In this document: positions 9,301 to 17,528 of the stretch, piece after piece | How the letters are laid out: each line of letters starts with the position of its first letter | Position numbering within the stretch: position 1 is the stretch's first letter | Source of the DNA: UBA5266 sp964610025 | GTDB taxonomy: Bacteria; Bacteroidota; Bacteroidia; Bacteroidales; WCHB1-69 | NCBI GenBank assembly: GCA_964610025.1 | Contig: CAZSTX010000020.1 | Coordinates: 1-31,488, forward strand | Direction: 5' to 3' | Length of the DNA stretch: 31,488 nt | Made by a program: the position numbers and the translations under genes | Notes under the pieces: generated by a model | The model's database searches: none | What the model saw: only the letters and a program-made list of their open reading frames with translations | What the model was told of the DNA's origin: nothing

Positions 9301-9573
9301 ATTGTTGGCATTAGAGACAATGTAAACAATAATAATACGATTAGTATCTACCCTAGCCCCGCCACTTCACATATCAATATTTCAATAAAAAATATGAATA
9401 GTAAAAATTATGAAGCTACACTTTACGATTTAGCAGGAAAAATTTTACTACAACAGCCAATCAACGAAACGACTACTCGTATTGATTTAAAATCTATTAA
9501 AAAAGGATTTTACTTTTTACAAATCAAAGAAGATAACAAAATCTATCATAGTTTGAAAATTATAAAAGAATAA
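6310..9573 (+). CDS. Secreted C10 (streptopain-like) cysteine peptidase with T9SS sorting domain
   Basis: A 1087-residue exported protease. Residues 1-19 are a signal peptide. Residues 20-130 resemble the Spi/C10 propeptide (TAKQVAKNF, FVIVSGDN). The peptidase domain (about 150-390) has the nucleophile in TGCVIVAMAQ (Cys185) and the histidine in GGHAFVFDGY (His332), followed by HINWGW. Next comes a right-handed beta-helix-like region (about 390-715) with many GGG/NN turns. Five tandem repeats of about 56 residues follow (about 720-995), each ending in CDS plus a beta strand. The end is a type A T9SS sorting domain (about 1003-1087, IYPSPATSHINIS). The paralogue at 24776 shares the catalytic part but not the repeats. 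A surface or secreted role is inferred from the sorting domain; the substrate is unknown. Confidence 0.9.
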   Translation: MKKIYLFILVLFLFIQANGAPIDTTTAKQVAKNFYNSKFSVTQTNTEAINLVYQAISKQKDKIVFFYIFNIEKKGFVIVSGDNLVKPILGYSYESLFNPNNIPPATALWLKNYEKEIAYIIENNTASKEVIENDWERLISANIVSPKGTTGSGTPLITTKWGQGNPYNSLCPYDTNLKARCVTGCVIVAMAQIMNYWQYPSKGMGKNSYVDNPYGILSANFENTTYLYDSMPDKLSTLSTSKQIFEIANLMFHCGVGVEVNYGVTGSDASLIEYNIGSPSAEYALKTYFGYPNIIAANRAIYSDLQWITILKNEIDSNRPILYRGTGDVGGHAFVFDGYDDNDYFHINWGWTGALDGYFLVSALSPGPYSFPNGHYALINVKPANNIIIPDSNHIVYITPTAAGNNDGSSWNNASSDLAFALKRPYATPTQIWVKKGIYYGDTNNDVAFQTTNNSIVYGGFEGNEPADFDVNLRNLMLNNSILDGQNKQRVLNMLSNPDSNTTICDGFIIQNGHTEKEGAGVYMNGGKLINCIIRNNTSDSSYGGGIFIVKNSKNSLIVNCNIYNNKATFGGGIITWGKVNLINCNIVNNTASENGGGIYNSDTCSITNCIVWGNKKSTNSNQINYNSFTLTNVSYSAIEGGFTGVNNINLAANNDGSSSLFYVRFNNPNSNDYTLLAHSACVDKGNSNAAFINAIDLAGLRRIKNGTIDIGAYEQGCYVNNFLEDTVCEGANYQSYGFNYTPKEGGIISLIQKKTTYNDCDSIITLKLHILTSNTFEIADGLCLGKKYTKHGFDTVITTKGTVTLTKKLVNQYGCDSSIIVNLYVTDVDSTFISDNICKGNTYNKNGFHINTDSLNTGISQFSFRTFSSYGCDSVVVLTLYVSNKDSIYIQDAICYGNIYNKNGFIVNTNFVGLGTYQTSRLYFNQYDCDSVVFLNLHIYPNSDTTIYDAVTQGEIYNKHGFIINTDTINTQLYKTQRIALNQYNCDSSIHLHLSVIVGIRDNVNNNNTISIYPSPATSHINISIKNMNSKNYEATLYDLAGKILLQQPINETTTRIDLKSIKKGFYFLQIKEDNKIYHSLKIIKE
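8494..9300 (+). repeat. Five tandem Cys-containing repeats within the C10 peptidase
   Basis: Each unit encodes a pattern like IC-x-G-x2-YNKNGF followed by CDS and an LxLxV strand. The first cysteine falls at residues 729, 784, 839 and 896; the fifth unit has a non-Cys residue there (AVTQGE). The second cysteine falls at 761, 816, 873, 930 and 987. The period is 55-57 residues and the Cys pair is 32-34 residues apart, which suggests one disulphide per unit. It belongs with the CDS-type repeats common in Bacteroidota surface proteins. Confidence 0.85.
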
Positions 9574-9589
9574 GTTATATTAATTTTTT

Positions 9590-11641
9590 ATGAAACATAT
9601 TCAAGAACGTATCGAGCAATTAGTCAAAGAATTAAACACTCATAATTATAATTATTATACTTTAGACACTCCTACTATTAGCGATTATGATTTTGATAAA
9701 ATGTTAGAAGAGTTAATAAAACTCGAACAAGCACACCCGCAATACATACTACCCAACAGTCCCAGTTTTCGTGTAGGTGGCGAAATAACTAAAAACTTTA
9801 TACATGTCAAGCATAGCAGTCCTATGCTTTCACTTGGAAACACTTACAGTGAATCGGAACTAACAGCTTTTATTTCACGTGTTGATAATAGCTTAAACAA
9901 TAGTCAATTAAGCTACGTATGTGAACTAAAATTCGATGGTGTAGCTATCGCTTTGATTTATAAAAACGGAATATTTTCGCAAGCCATTACCCGTGGCGAT
10001 GGTATTTTTGGCGATGATATCACTGCCAACGTAAAAACAATACGTAGTATACCTTTAACATTAGCCAAAAATGCCCCACCCTTGTTGGAAGTAAGAGGAG
10101 AAATATTTTTGCCTCGCATCGCTTTTGAAAGATTAAATATTGAACGAGAAGACATGGGCGAGACACCTTTTGCTAATCCTCGTAATGCAGCATCTGGAAG
10201 TTTAAAATTACAAGACTCAACCGAAGTTGCAAAACGCAAATTAGATTGTTATATTTACCATCTTTCTACCGAATTATCAGACATAACCAATCATTACGAC
10301 AGTTTACAACAACTAAAACAATGGCAATTTAAAACCTCTCCTTATTCTTGTTTGTGCCATAATTTAGACGAAATTTTGGAATTTATTGCCCAATGGGATA
10401 ACAAACGATACTCCCTACCTTTTGATATAGATGGAATTGTTATAAAAGTAAACGAATATTCACAGCAATCTCAACTTGGATTTACGAGTAAAAACCCACG
10501 ATGGGCAATAGCCTATAAGTTTAAAGCTGAAAGAACAGCTACTAAACTATTAAACATTACATACCAAGTAGGTAGAACCGGAGTAATTACACCTGTAGCC
10601 AATTTAGCACCCATTCAACTCGCTGGAACTATAGTGAAACGTGCATCTTTACACAATGCCGATTTTATTACACAATTAGACATTCATGAAAATGATGTTG
10701 TTTATGTAGAAAAAGGTGGCGAAATCATTCCAAAAATTGTTGATATTGACATTACACAGAGAGCTAAAAATGCAAATAAAATCAATTTTATTACACATTG
10801 TCCCGAATGCCAAACTAAGTTGATAAGAAAAGAAGGCGAAGCAGCTCACTATTGTCTCAATGAAAAGAACTGTCCACCACAAATTAAAGGAAAAATAGAA
10901 CATTTTGTTAGTCGAAAAGCCATGAATATCGACACCTTAGGCGTAGAAAAAATTGATTTATTGGTCAACGAAAAACGCATACATCGCATAGAAGACCTCT
11001 ATCATTTAGAAGAAAAAGACTTAATAGATTTAGAAAAAACATATTTCACTAATGATAAAAAACGTACAGTCAGTTTCAGAGAAAAAACAATAGAAAACAT
11101 TCTCAACGGAATTGAGCAATCGAAAGAAAAAACCTTTGATAAAGTACTCTTTGCTATCGGAATACGTTATGTAGGTGAAACATCAGCAAAAAAATTAGCA
11201 TTTCATTTTAAAAACATAAATGCTTTGCAACAAGCCACATTCGACGAGTTAATTGAAATCGAAGACATAGGTGAAAAAATAGCCAATAGTATATTAGACT
11301 TTTTTCAAAATGAAGACAATACAAATACAATAAATACACTAAAAAACAAAGGATTACAATTTGAATTAACGAGCAAAGAACACACTATATCCAATAAATT
11401 TAAAGGTCTTAACTTTGTGGTAAGTGGAAGTTTTGGAAGTCCTCAAGCAAGAAAAAATATCGAAAATTTAATAGAAAAACATGGTGGAAAACTATTAAAT
11501 AGCGTATCAAACAAATTAAGTTTTATCATAGCGGGCGACAACATAGGACCTTCTAAACTTGAAAAAGCTATCAAATTAGGCATTCCTTTGATTACAGAAA
11601 AAGAATTTTTAGAAATGGTAAAAACTACTGAAAACAAATAA
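9590..11641 (+). CDS. ligA: NAD-dependent DNA ligase
   Basis: Seals nicks in duplex DNA during replication and repair, with NAD as adenylate donor. The 683 residues are full length. An Ia domain is at the N-terminus. The adenylation motif is CELKFDGVA with nucleophile Lys114. The OB fold follows VGRTGVITPVA. A four-Cys zinc finger uses Cys404, 407, 422 and 428. Helix-hairpin-helix motifs and a C-terminal BRCT domain (about 604-683) follow. It begins 16 bases after the C10 peptidase gene and may be read through from it, which would be coincidental in function. Confidence 0.97.
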   Translation: MKHIQERIEQLVKELNTHNYNYYTLDTPTISDYDFDKMLEELIKLEQAHPQYILPNSPSFRVGGEITKNFIHVKHSSPMLSLGNTYSESELTAFISRVDNSLNNSQLSYVCELKFDGVAIALIYKNGIFSQAITRGDGIFGDDITANVKTIRSIPLTLAKNAPPLLEVRGEIFLPRIAFERLNIEREDMGETPFANPRNAASGSLKLQDSTEVAKRKLDCYIYHLSTELSDITNHYDSLQQLKQWQFKTSPYSCLCHNLDEILEFIAQWDNKRYSLPFDIDGIVIKVNEYSQQSQLGFTSKNPRWAIAYKFKAERTATKLLNITYQVGRTGVITPVANLAPIQLAGTIVKRASLHNADFITQLDIHENDVVYVEKGGEIIPKIVDIDITQRAKNANKINFITHCPECQTKLIRKEGEAAHYCLNEKNCPPQIKGKIEHFVSRKAMNIDTLGVEKIDLLVNEKRIHRIEDLYHLEEKDLIDLEKTYFTNDKKRTVSFREKTIENILNGIEQSKEKTFDKVLFAIGIRYVGETSAKKLAFHFKNINALQQATFDELIEIEDIGEKIANSILDFFQNEDNTNTINTLKNKGLQFELTSKEHTISNKFKGLNFVVSGSFGSPQARKNIENLIEKHGGKLLNSVSNKLSFIIAGDNIGPSKLEKAIKLGIPLITEKEFLEMVKTTENK

Positions 11642-11652
11642 CTAATAACAAT

Positions 11653-12033
11653 ATGAGTTACCCATCTTTAGAAGGTGAAGTCATAAAAGGAAATCAAATT
11701 GGACGATTGCTCGGATTCCCAACTGCCAACATAAACACTTCTACTGTTCCTAAAAAAAAAGGAGTTTATATTGCCGAAGTAAGCATAGAAAATAAAAAAT
11801 ATTATGGCTTACTCAACGTAGGAGTTCGCCCAACATTGCACTATACTGAATTAAGAGTAGAAATACATATTTTTGATTTTTCAGAAGACATTTATCACAA
11901 AAAACTACTTATTTCTCCTTTATATTTTATAAGAAAAGAACAAAAATTTGATAATCTGGAAAAACTACAACAACAAATGAACAAAGATAAAGAATTTGCT
12001 TTGGAATGGCTCAATAAATTTGTATTAAAATAA
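11653..12033 (+). CDS. Stand-alone riboflavin kinase domain
   Basis: Phosphorylates riboflavin to FMN. The 126 residues cover only the kinase domain that normally forms the C-terminal half of bifunctional RibF. GRLLGFPTANI at 17-27 is the ATP/Mg motif, LNVGVRPT at 54-61 matches the usual NIGxRPT, and VEIHIFDF holds the likely catalytic Glu70. No nucleotidyltransferase (FAD synthetase) half is present: the ATG stands 11 bases after the ligA stop, leaving no room for it. The frame upstream lies in ligA, so this is a whole short gene rather than a fragment. It could be a dedicated kinase or a paralogue of a full RibF elsewhere. Confidence 0.88.
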   Translation: MSYPSLEGEVIKGNQIGRLLGFPTANINTSTVPKKKGVYIAEVSIENKKYYGLLNVGVRPTLHYTELRVEIHIFDFSEDIYHKKLLISPLYFIRKEQKFDNLEKLQQQMNKDKEFALEWLNKFVLK

Positions 12034-12104
12034 AAACACTTTAGATTTTGTTCCAAAAAAAACATAAAAGAATAAAAAAAAAGTTTGTACTAAAAATAAA
12101 TGCT

Positions 12105-12112
12105 TACTTTTG
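12105..12112 (+). promoter_or_regulatory. Promoter of the FkbM-family gene
   Basis: TACTTTTG is the -7 box, with TTTG 17 bases upstream (12084-12087) as the -33 element. The gap to the ATG is 46 bases. One of the better two-part promoter matches in the window. Confidence 0.65.
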
Positions 12113-12158
12113 CAATTGAAAAAAATCAAGCATTTAAGACCTTAACTATTTTTACAAT

Positions 12159-12902
12159 ATGCAATGTGTCAAAACAATTTTAAAAGAAACTCTTATTTTT
12201 CTACATATCGATTTAACTAAAAACATTAAATACGATAGGCTTACAAGAAAAATATTAAAAAAACTCCTTCAAGACGAATCCAATTGCATTGACATTGGTT
12301 GTCATAAAGGAGAAATATTAGAGATGATGTTGCAATTTTCTCCAAAAGGAAAACATTTTGCCTTTGAACCCATTCCATATCTATACCACCAATTGCAAAT
12401 TAAATACGATAAAAAAGCCAGTATTTATCCTTATGCTTTGTCAGATGATAATGGCATTAATTCTTTTCAGTTTGTAACAAACGCACCTGCATATAGTGGT
12501 CTAAAAAAAAGACATTACGATATAGAAAATCCTAAAATAGAAGAGATCGATGTAGAAGTAAGAACATTAGACAGTATAATACCTAAGGGTCAATCAATTC
12601 ATCTAATTAAAATAGATGTAGAAGGAGGAGAATGGGATGTTTTGAAAGGAGCTATTAATTTATTAACAGCAAATCGCCCTACTATTATATTTGAATGCGG
12701 AAAAGGAGCTAACGATTATTATGGGAGCAATCCAAAAAGTATTTATAATTTTTTAAAAAATATTGGATTGGAAATATATACCCTTCATGCTTTTATTAAA
12801 AACAAAGCAGCAATAACAATCAACGAATTTGAAAATTATTTTAATACCAACAAAGAATATTATTTTGTCGCACATCGTTACGACTCTTTGTCAAACAAAT
12901 AA
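12159..12902 (+). CDS. FkbM-family SAM-dependent methyltransferase
   Basis: A 247-residue class I methyltransferase. The SAM site motif I is CIDIGCHKGE (43-52), an acidic FEPIP follows where motif II is expected, and the FkbM hallmark IKIDVEGGEWDVLKGA lies in the second half, followed by RPTIIFECG. FkbM enzymes O-methylate sugars, lipids or secondary metabolites; the substrate here cannot be told. It has its own promoter and no glycan or biosynthetic genes beside it, being between ligA/riboflavin kinase and the convergent cupin gene. Confidence 0.88.
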   Translation: MQCVKTILKETLIFLHIDLTKNIKYDRLTRKILKKLLQDESNCIDIGCHKGEILEMMLQFSPKGKHFAFEPIPYLYHQLQIKYDKKASIYPYALSDDNGINSFQFVTNAPAYSGLKKRHYDIENPKIEEIDVEVRTLDSIIPKGQSIHLIKIDVEGGEWDVLKGAINLLTANRPTIIFECGKGANDYYGSNPKSIYNFLKNIGLEIYTLHAFIKNKAAITINEFENYFNTNKEYYFVAHRYDSLSNK

Positions 12903-12927
12903 CACTATATCACACTGCAATCGTCTT

Positions 12928-13194
12928 TTATGTTTTTTTTAGAGTTGGCACTAAAAAAGATGCTACCCATAAGTTGCCGTTTGTTTTTAATGTGTGCATA
13001 ACACCTGCAGGAACGATAAAAGCCTCTCCTACTTTCAACTCAACTTCTTTATCTTCTAATACGCCATAACCACTTCCTGCAATACAATAAAATATTTCGT
13101 CTTTATTGTGATGTTGATGAAGTGCTATTTTTTTCGCTGCATCGATATGGTATACATTTTTTACAATTGCTTCTTTCAAATATTCTATATCCAT
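12928..13194 (-). CDS. Small cupin-domain protein
   Basis: A single-domain cupin of 88 residues. The first cupin motif is in HQHHNKDEIFYCIAGSGYG (His26, His28, Glu33) and the second in GEAFIVPAGVMHTL (His67), which together form a plausible metal site. The substrate is unknown. It follows the FMN-binding protein gene by 9 bases and that one follows thiC, so the three are probably one transcript. It converges on the FkbM gene. Confidence 0.85.
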   Translation of the reverse strand: MDIEYLKEAIVKNVYHIDAAKKIALHQHHNKDEIFYCIAGSGYGVLEDKEVELKVGEAFIVPAGVMHTLKTNGNLWVASFLVPTLKKT

Positions 13195-13203
13195 ATCACT
13201 GTA

Positions 13204-13578
13204 TTATAATGTTTGAGTTATAGTGGTAGGTTGCAATTCTAAAACAGCTCTTAACCATGGAAATTTTTGTTTCATGCTATTATATGCATCTCCTTTATAC
13301 AAAAATTCTGCTCTTGCCACTATATAAAAACCAGTTCCTTTAGAATGAAACCCATCGACTTTGCGACTGCCTAATGTTATATAAACAACATTATTTTTCT
13401 TAACATTTTCTTCTGTAACTTTCATTCCTCCAGCAGGAATAAGTAAAGATTTCTTTTCGGACACTTCAATATAAGAATTCCATGTATTAACGAGATGAGG
13501 TGTTGTATCTCCCTGAGATGCAATCGCAACCACTCCTTCATACGTCAATACTTCTAACATTTTCACAGGTATTTCCAT
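13204..13578 (-). CDS. FMN-binding split-barrel protein (pyridoxamine 5'-phosphate oxidase fold)
   Basis: A 124-residue protein closely resembling, from memory, the small FMN-binding protein of Desulfovibrio: MLEVLTYEGVVAIASQG, PHLVNTWNSY, VPAGGM-like LIPAGGM, VYITLGSRKVDG, GTGFYI and the closing QTL are in matching order. The Desulfovibrio protein is a homodimeric flavoprotein of uncertain redox role. It starts 20 bases after thiC and precedes the cupin gene, presumably in one operon. No heme or iron-sulfur motif is visible. Confidence 0.88.
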   Translation of the reverse strand: MEIPVKMLEVLTYEGVVAIASQGDTTPHLVNTWNSYIEVSEKKSLLIPAGGMKVTEENVKKNNVVYITLGSRKVDGFHSKGTGFYIVARAEFLYKGDAYNSMKQKFPWLRAVLELQPTTITQTL

Positions 13579-13598
13579 TACGTTTTATTTTTTTATTT

Positions 13599-15305
13599 TT
13601 ATTTCACACAATCTTTCACATCTTTAGATATTCTCATAGCACAAAAATTAGGTCCACACATAGTGCAAAAAGCATCTCCTTTTTCATCTCCACCTTGGCG
13701 ACTTCTGAAATATTCAAGGGCTTTTGCTGGGTCTAAAGCTAAATTAAATTGGTCTTTCCAACGAAATTCATACCTTGCTTTGCTCATAGCATTATCGCGA
13801 ATGTGGGCTGTAGGATGTCCTTTTGCTATATCAGCAGCATGTGCAGCAATTTTATAAGCGATAATACCAGCGCGAATATCTTCTCTATTAGGCAATGCAA
13901 GGTGTTCTTTTGGCGTAACATAGCACAACATAGCGGTTCCATACCACCCTATCATTGCTGCCCCGATAGCAGAGGTAATATGGTCGTAAGCAGGAGCTAT
14001 ATCAGTTACTATAGGACCTAAAGTATAGAAAGGTGCGTTGTGGCAATATTTTTTTTCTTTTTCTACATTGACTTTTATTTTGTTTAGAGGCACATGTCCT
14101 GGTCCCTCTATCATCACTTGCACATCATGCTTCCAAGCTATTTTAGCAAGTTTTCCAATTGTTTTTAATTCTCCAAACTGTGCTTCATCATTAGCATCGT
14201 AAATACTGCCTGGGCGCAAACCGTCTCCCAAAGATATGCCTGTATCGTAACACTTTAAAATATCACATATTTCTTCAAAATGAGTATAAAGGAAATTTTC
14301 TTTTTGATGGTGCAAGCTCCATTTTGCCATAATAGAACCACCTCTTGATACAATGCCCGTTAATCTTTTTGCAGCTAATGGGATATGTTCACGCAATAAA
14401 CCTGCATGAATAGTAAAATAATCTACCCCTTGTTCGCATTGCTCTATCAATGTATCTTTATATATCTCCCATGTTAAATCTTCGATAACACCATTTACTT
14501 TTTCTAAAGCTTGATAAATTGGCACAGTACCAATAGGCACTGGACTATTGCGAATAATCCATTCTCTTGTCTCATGAATATTGTCGCCTGTCGAAAGGTC
14601 CATCAGGGTATCGCCTCCCCAATAACAACTCCATAATGATTTTTCGACTTCTTCTTCTATACTCGACGAGATTGCCGAATTGCCAATATTGGTGTTTATT
14701 TTTGTGAAAAAATTAGCTCCTATTATCATAGGTTCGCATTCAAGATGATTGATATTAGCAGGGATAATAGCTCTTCCTTCTGCAACTTCTTTTCGCACAA
14801 ATTCTGGAGTAATATATGATTCTATCCCCATAGCTTCTGCATTTTGATTTTCTCTAATGGCTACATATTCCATTTCGGCAGTAATAATTCCCTTTTTCGC
14901 ATAATACATTTGCGTAACTCCTTTTCCCTTTTTTGCCTTATAAGGCATACGTATATGTTCAAATCGAAGATGGTCTAATGTTTTATCTTCCATTCTTTTT
15001 CTCCCATAGATTGAAGTAAGTTGCTGTAACTGTTCTATATCATTGCGGTCTTTTAGCCATTTTTCGCGGATAAGAGGCAATCCTTTTTTGGTATTTATCA
15101 CCACTTCATCGTCTGTAAACACTCCGCTTGTATCGTATACATAAACTGGATCGTTAGAATAATGTATCCGTTTATCATCAACAACTTCAACTGTATCCGT
15201 TAATGTTATTTTTCGCATTGGGACAGCAATATCAAACATCTTTCCTTTTATATATACCTTTTCTGATGAAGGATATGTCATTTTAAAATCTTTACTTATT
15301 TCCAT
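13599..15305 (-). CDS. thiC: Phosphomethylpyrimidine synthase
   Basis: Turns aminoimidazole ribotide into HMP-phosphate, the pyrimidine half of thiamine, by radical SAM chemistry. The C-terminal CX2CX4C cluster motif uses Cys547, 550 and 555 (CTMCGPNFC). The core shows FTIHAGLL, SRGGSIMAKW, GDGLRPGS, MIEGPGHVPLNKI and GPIVTDIAPAYDHIT. At 568 residues it is on the short side for the family, with a compact N-terminal domain. No other thiamine genes lie in the window. A -7 box is at 15349-15356. I see no TPP riboswitch in its 5' leader. It heads the thiC, FMN-binding protein, cupin group. Confidence 0.97.
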   Translation of the reverse strand: MEISKDFKMTYPSSEKVYIKGKMFDIAVPMRKITLTDTVEVVDDKRIHYSNDPVYVYDTSGVFTDDEVVINTKKGLPLIREKWLKDRNDIEQLQQLTSIYGRKRMEDKTLDHLRFEHIRMPYKAKKGKGVTQMYYAKKGIITAEMEYVAIRENQNAEAMGIESYITPEFVRKEVAEGRAIIPANINHLECEPMIIGANFFTKINTNIGNSAISSSIEEEVEKSLWSCYWGGDTLMDLSTGDNIHETREWIIRNSPVPIGTVPIYQALEKVNGVIEDLTWEIYKDTLIEQCEQGVDYFTIHAGLLREHIPLAAKRLTGIVSRGGSIMAKWSLHHQKENFLYTHFEEICDILKCYDTGISLGDGLRPGSIYDANDEAQFGELKTIGKLAKIAWKHDVQVMIEGPGHVPLNKIKVNVEKEKKYCHNAPFYTLGPIVTDIAPAYDHITSAIGAAMIGWYGTAMLCYVTPKEHLALPNREDIRAGIIAYKIAAHAADIAKGHPTAHIRDNAMSKARYEFRWKDQFNLALDPAKALEYFRSRQGGDEKGDAFCTMCGPNFCAMRISKDVKDCVK

Positions 15306-15348
15306 TATCTAACATTTAAAATTTTAATTTGATTACTTTTAATAATTG

Positions 15349-15356
15349 CAAAATTA
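15349..15356 (-). promoter_or_regulatory. thiC promoter, -7 box
   Basis: The minus strand reads TAATTTTG, matching TAnnTTTG, 43 bases before the thiC ATG. So short a leader leaves no room for a TPP riboswitch. Confidence 0.6.
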
Positions 15357-15446
15357 GCATTTTTTAAGGATAGTTTATAAACAAAAAGAGTTTTTTTACG
15401 TTTTAATATATTGTAAGATAAAAAACATATAGTTAAATTTAATATT

Positions 15447-16340
15447 ATGCTACAGTTTCAACCTGTAAAACTATCAGATAAGACATTACTACAACCTCTA
15501 TTATACCAAAATCCATATTTGTTGTGTAATTGGAGTTTTTCTAATATGATATTATGGAATGAAGCTTTTGAACCTCATTATGCTTTCATTGATGATATGC
15601 TGATATTGGCTAATTTCAAAGATAAAAAAACGCCAATGTTCAATTTTCCTATAGGAAATGGCAATATAAAATCGACTATTGACCAATTAATAAAAGAAGC
15701 TAAACAAAACAATTACACTTTTACAATGGTCTATATTACCGATGAAATGAAAAATATAATCGAAACCATTTACCCTAATATGTTTGAATTTGAAGAAAAA
15801 AGAGAAAATTTTGATTATATATATCATATGCAAGATTTATTACAGCTGAAAGGTAAAAAATATCAATCTAAACGCAACCATATCAACAAATTCAAAAGTT
15901 TATACACTTACACCTACTCTCCTCTTCAATACGATGACGTAGATGAGTGTCTTGCAATGCACGAAAAATGGAAAATAGAAAATGATTGTGGTCCTGAAAA
16001 CTGCCTATTAGAGCAAGAAGGCTGTGCTGTCGAGATTGCGTTAAAATCTTTTCCTTATCTAAACATGAAAGGAGGCGTACTACGTGTAGATGAAGAGGTA
16101 GTGGGCTTTACCATAGGACAAGCATTGAACAATAAAATTTTCGATGTACAAATTGAAAAAGGATTAAAGGCATATCATGGCATTTATCCTACGCTAAATC
16201 AACTGTTTGTTGAATATGAAATGCAAAATTTTCAATATATTAACAGAGAGGAAGATTTAAATGACCCAGGCTTGCGTCAATCTAAATTATCTTACCATCC
16301 CACTATTCTGTTAAAAAAATATTTTGCTACATTAAAATAA
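15447..16340 (+). CDS. DUF2156 (GNAT-fold) domain protein
   Basis: A 297-residue cytoplasmic protein of the DUF2156 family, related to the catalytic part of aminoacyl-phosphatidylglycerol transferases. Family landmarks are NPYLLCNWSFSNMILWNEAF near the start, the YQSKRNHINKF segment mid-protein, MKGGVLRVDEEVVGFTIGQ and the C-terminal DLNDPGLRQSKLSYHP. It lacks the membrane domain of MprF, so lipid modification is only one possibility. It lies 6 bases upstream of a second GNAT gene, presumably co-transcribed. Substrate unknown. Confidence 0.85.
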   Translation: MLQFQPVKLSDKTLLQPLLYQNPYLLCNWSFSNMILWNEAFEPHYAFIDDMLILANFKDKKTPMFNFPIGNGNIKSTIDQLIKEAKQNNYTFTMVYITDEMKNIIETIYPNMFEFEEKRENFDYIYHMQDLLQLKGKKYQSKRNHINKFKSLYTYTYSPLQYDDVDECLAMHEKWKIENDCGPENCLLEQEGCAVEIALKSFPYLNMKGGVLRVDEEVVGFTIGQALNNKIFDVQIEKGLKAYHGIYPTLNQLFVEYEMQNFQYINREEDLNDPGLRQSKLSYHPTILLKKYFATLK

Positions 16341-16346
16341 TATGCT

Positions 16347-17417
16347 ATGATAACATATGCCAATGACTACTTAAAAGAAGAAGTAAGAAAAATTTGGAAA
16401 ATTTCTTTTCCTGAGGATTCAAACGATTTTATTGATTTTTATTTTAATAAAAAATATAGAAACGAAAACACATTAATCTATTTAGAAGACAACCAAGCTG
16501 TTGCCTGCCTGCAAATGTTACCTTATGATTTTACTTTTTTTGGTCATAACATTCCATCTGCCTACATTTCGGGTGCTGCCACCCTACCTAAACACCAAAA
16601 CAAAGGTATAATGAAAAAATTGCTTACCGCTGCTTTTTTAGAAATGAGAAAAAACAACATTCCTCTTACTACATTAATACCTCAAGAAGAATGGCTTATC
16701 AAATTTTATGAACGCACAGGTTATAGCAACTCATTTGTATATTCCAAAGAAAAACTTGCAACAAACCATACCTATTCTGTTGCGAATCAATACAATATTG
16801 CACCTATATCTAAAAAAGAAAAGGCATATGCTTATTATCGCTCATTTTTTAGTAAACAAAATCTTTGCATTCAAAAAAATGAAGAAGATTTTAATGCCAT
16901 TATTACATTCTATGAAATAGAAAAAGGCGAAATTATTTCAGCCGAAATAAACAATCAAATAAAAGGATTGTGTTTCATAAATGAATTAGATAATAAAATA
17001 ACTATAAAAGATTTCATTTATAGCGATACAGAAGCTAAAAACGCTATTTTAAATTACTTATTTATCAAATATGCTTCTTACGAAACAGAAATTATTCGTC
17101 CTTGCAATGCCACAGCCAATAGTACGATTAATGGAATGGCAAGAATCATTAATTCGGATTTATTTCTCAGTATTTATGCTAAAGCTCATCCCAATATCGC
17201 TATCGCTTTTACGAGTATTGACAAACAATTACCAGCCAACAACGCTCATTATATCATCAATAACGGGACAATAAAAAAAACAAACACACCTTCCGATTTC
17301 ACTATCGACATCAATTTATTAACCAGATTATTATTAGGATACAAAACAAATGAGCTTGCCGCACCCTATGCTATTTTTCCTACTTATTATCCTTATATGA
17401 GTTTAATGTTAGAGTAA
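16347..17417 (+). CDS. GNAT-family N-acetyltransferase, Eis-like
   Basis: A 356-residue acyltransferase. The N-terminal GNAT domain (about 1-135) carries the acetyl-CoA loop PKHQNKGIMKKLL at 81-93, a shortened version of the Q/RxxGxG/A motif, then LIPQEEWLIKFYERTGY. The long C-terminal part resembles the second GNAT and SCP2-like domains of Eis-type enzymes, ending in a segment with LLTRLLLGYK. Its partner six bases upstream is DUF2156, also a GNAT fold. The acceptor is unknown. Confidence 0.82.
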   Translation: MITYANDYLKEEVRKIWKISFPEDSNDFIDFYFNKKYRNENTLIYLEDNQAVACLQMLPYDFTFFGHNIPSAYISGAATLPKHQNKGIMKKLLTAAFLEMRKNNIPLTTLIPQEEWLIKFYERTGYSNSFVYSKEKLATNHTYSVANQYNIAPISKKEKAYAYYRSFFSKQNLCIQKNEEDFNAIITFYEIEKGEIISAEINNQIKGLCFINELDNKITIKDFIYSDTEAKNAILNYLFIKYASYETEIIRPCNATANSTINGMARIINSDLFLSIYAKAHPNIAIAFTSIDKQLPANNAHYIINNGTIKKTNTPSDFTIDINLLTRLLLGYKTNELAAPYAIFPTYYPYMSLMLE

Positions 17418-17472
17418 AATAAAAATTTGCAAAAAAAGGCTTAATTAGATAAAATCATATCAAAATTTTTTA

Positions 17473-17480
17473 TAATTTTG
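17473..17480 (+). promoter_or_regulatory. rpsT promoter, -7 box
   Basis: TAATTTTG matches TAnnTTTG, 48 bases before rpsT. Confidence 0.6.
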
Positions 17481-17528
17481 CAGTCTGAAATTTTTCAAGA
17501 ATTAATTTATTGAAATAAATATAAAATA

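Noticed and set aside
13500..14021. Plus-strand open frames opposite thiC and the FMN-binding gene
   Set aside because: They are antisense shadows of firmly identified genes with no plausible domain content.
15306..15446. TPP riboswitch upstream of thiC
   Set aside because: The minus strand has no CTGAGA-type THI-box core, and the likely transcription start leaves too short a leader.
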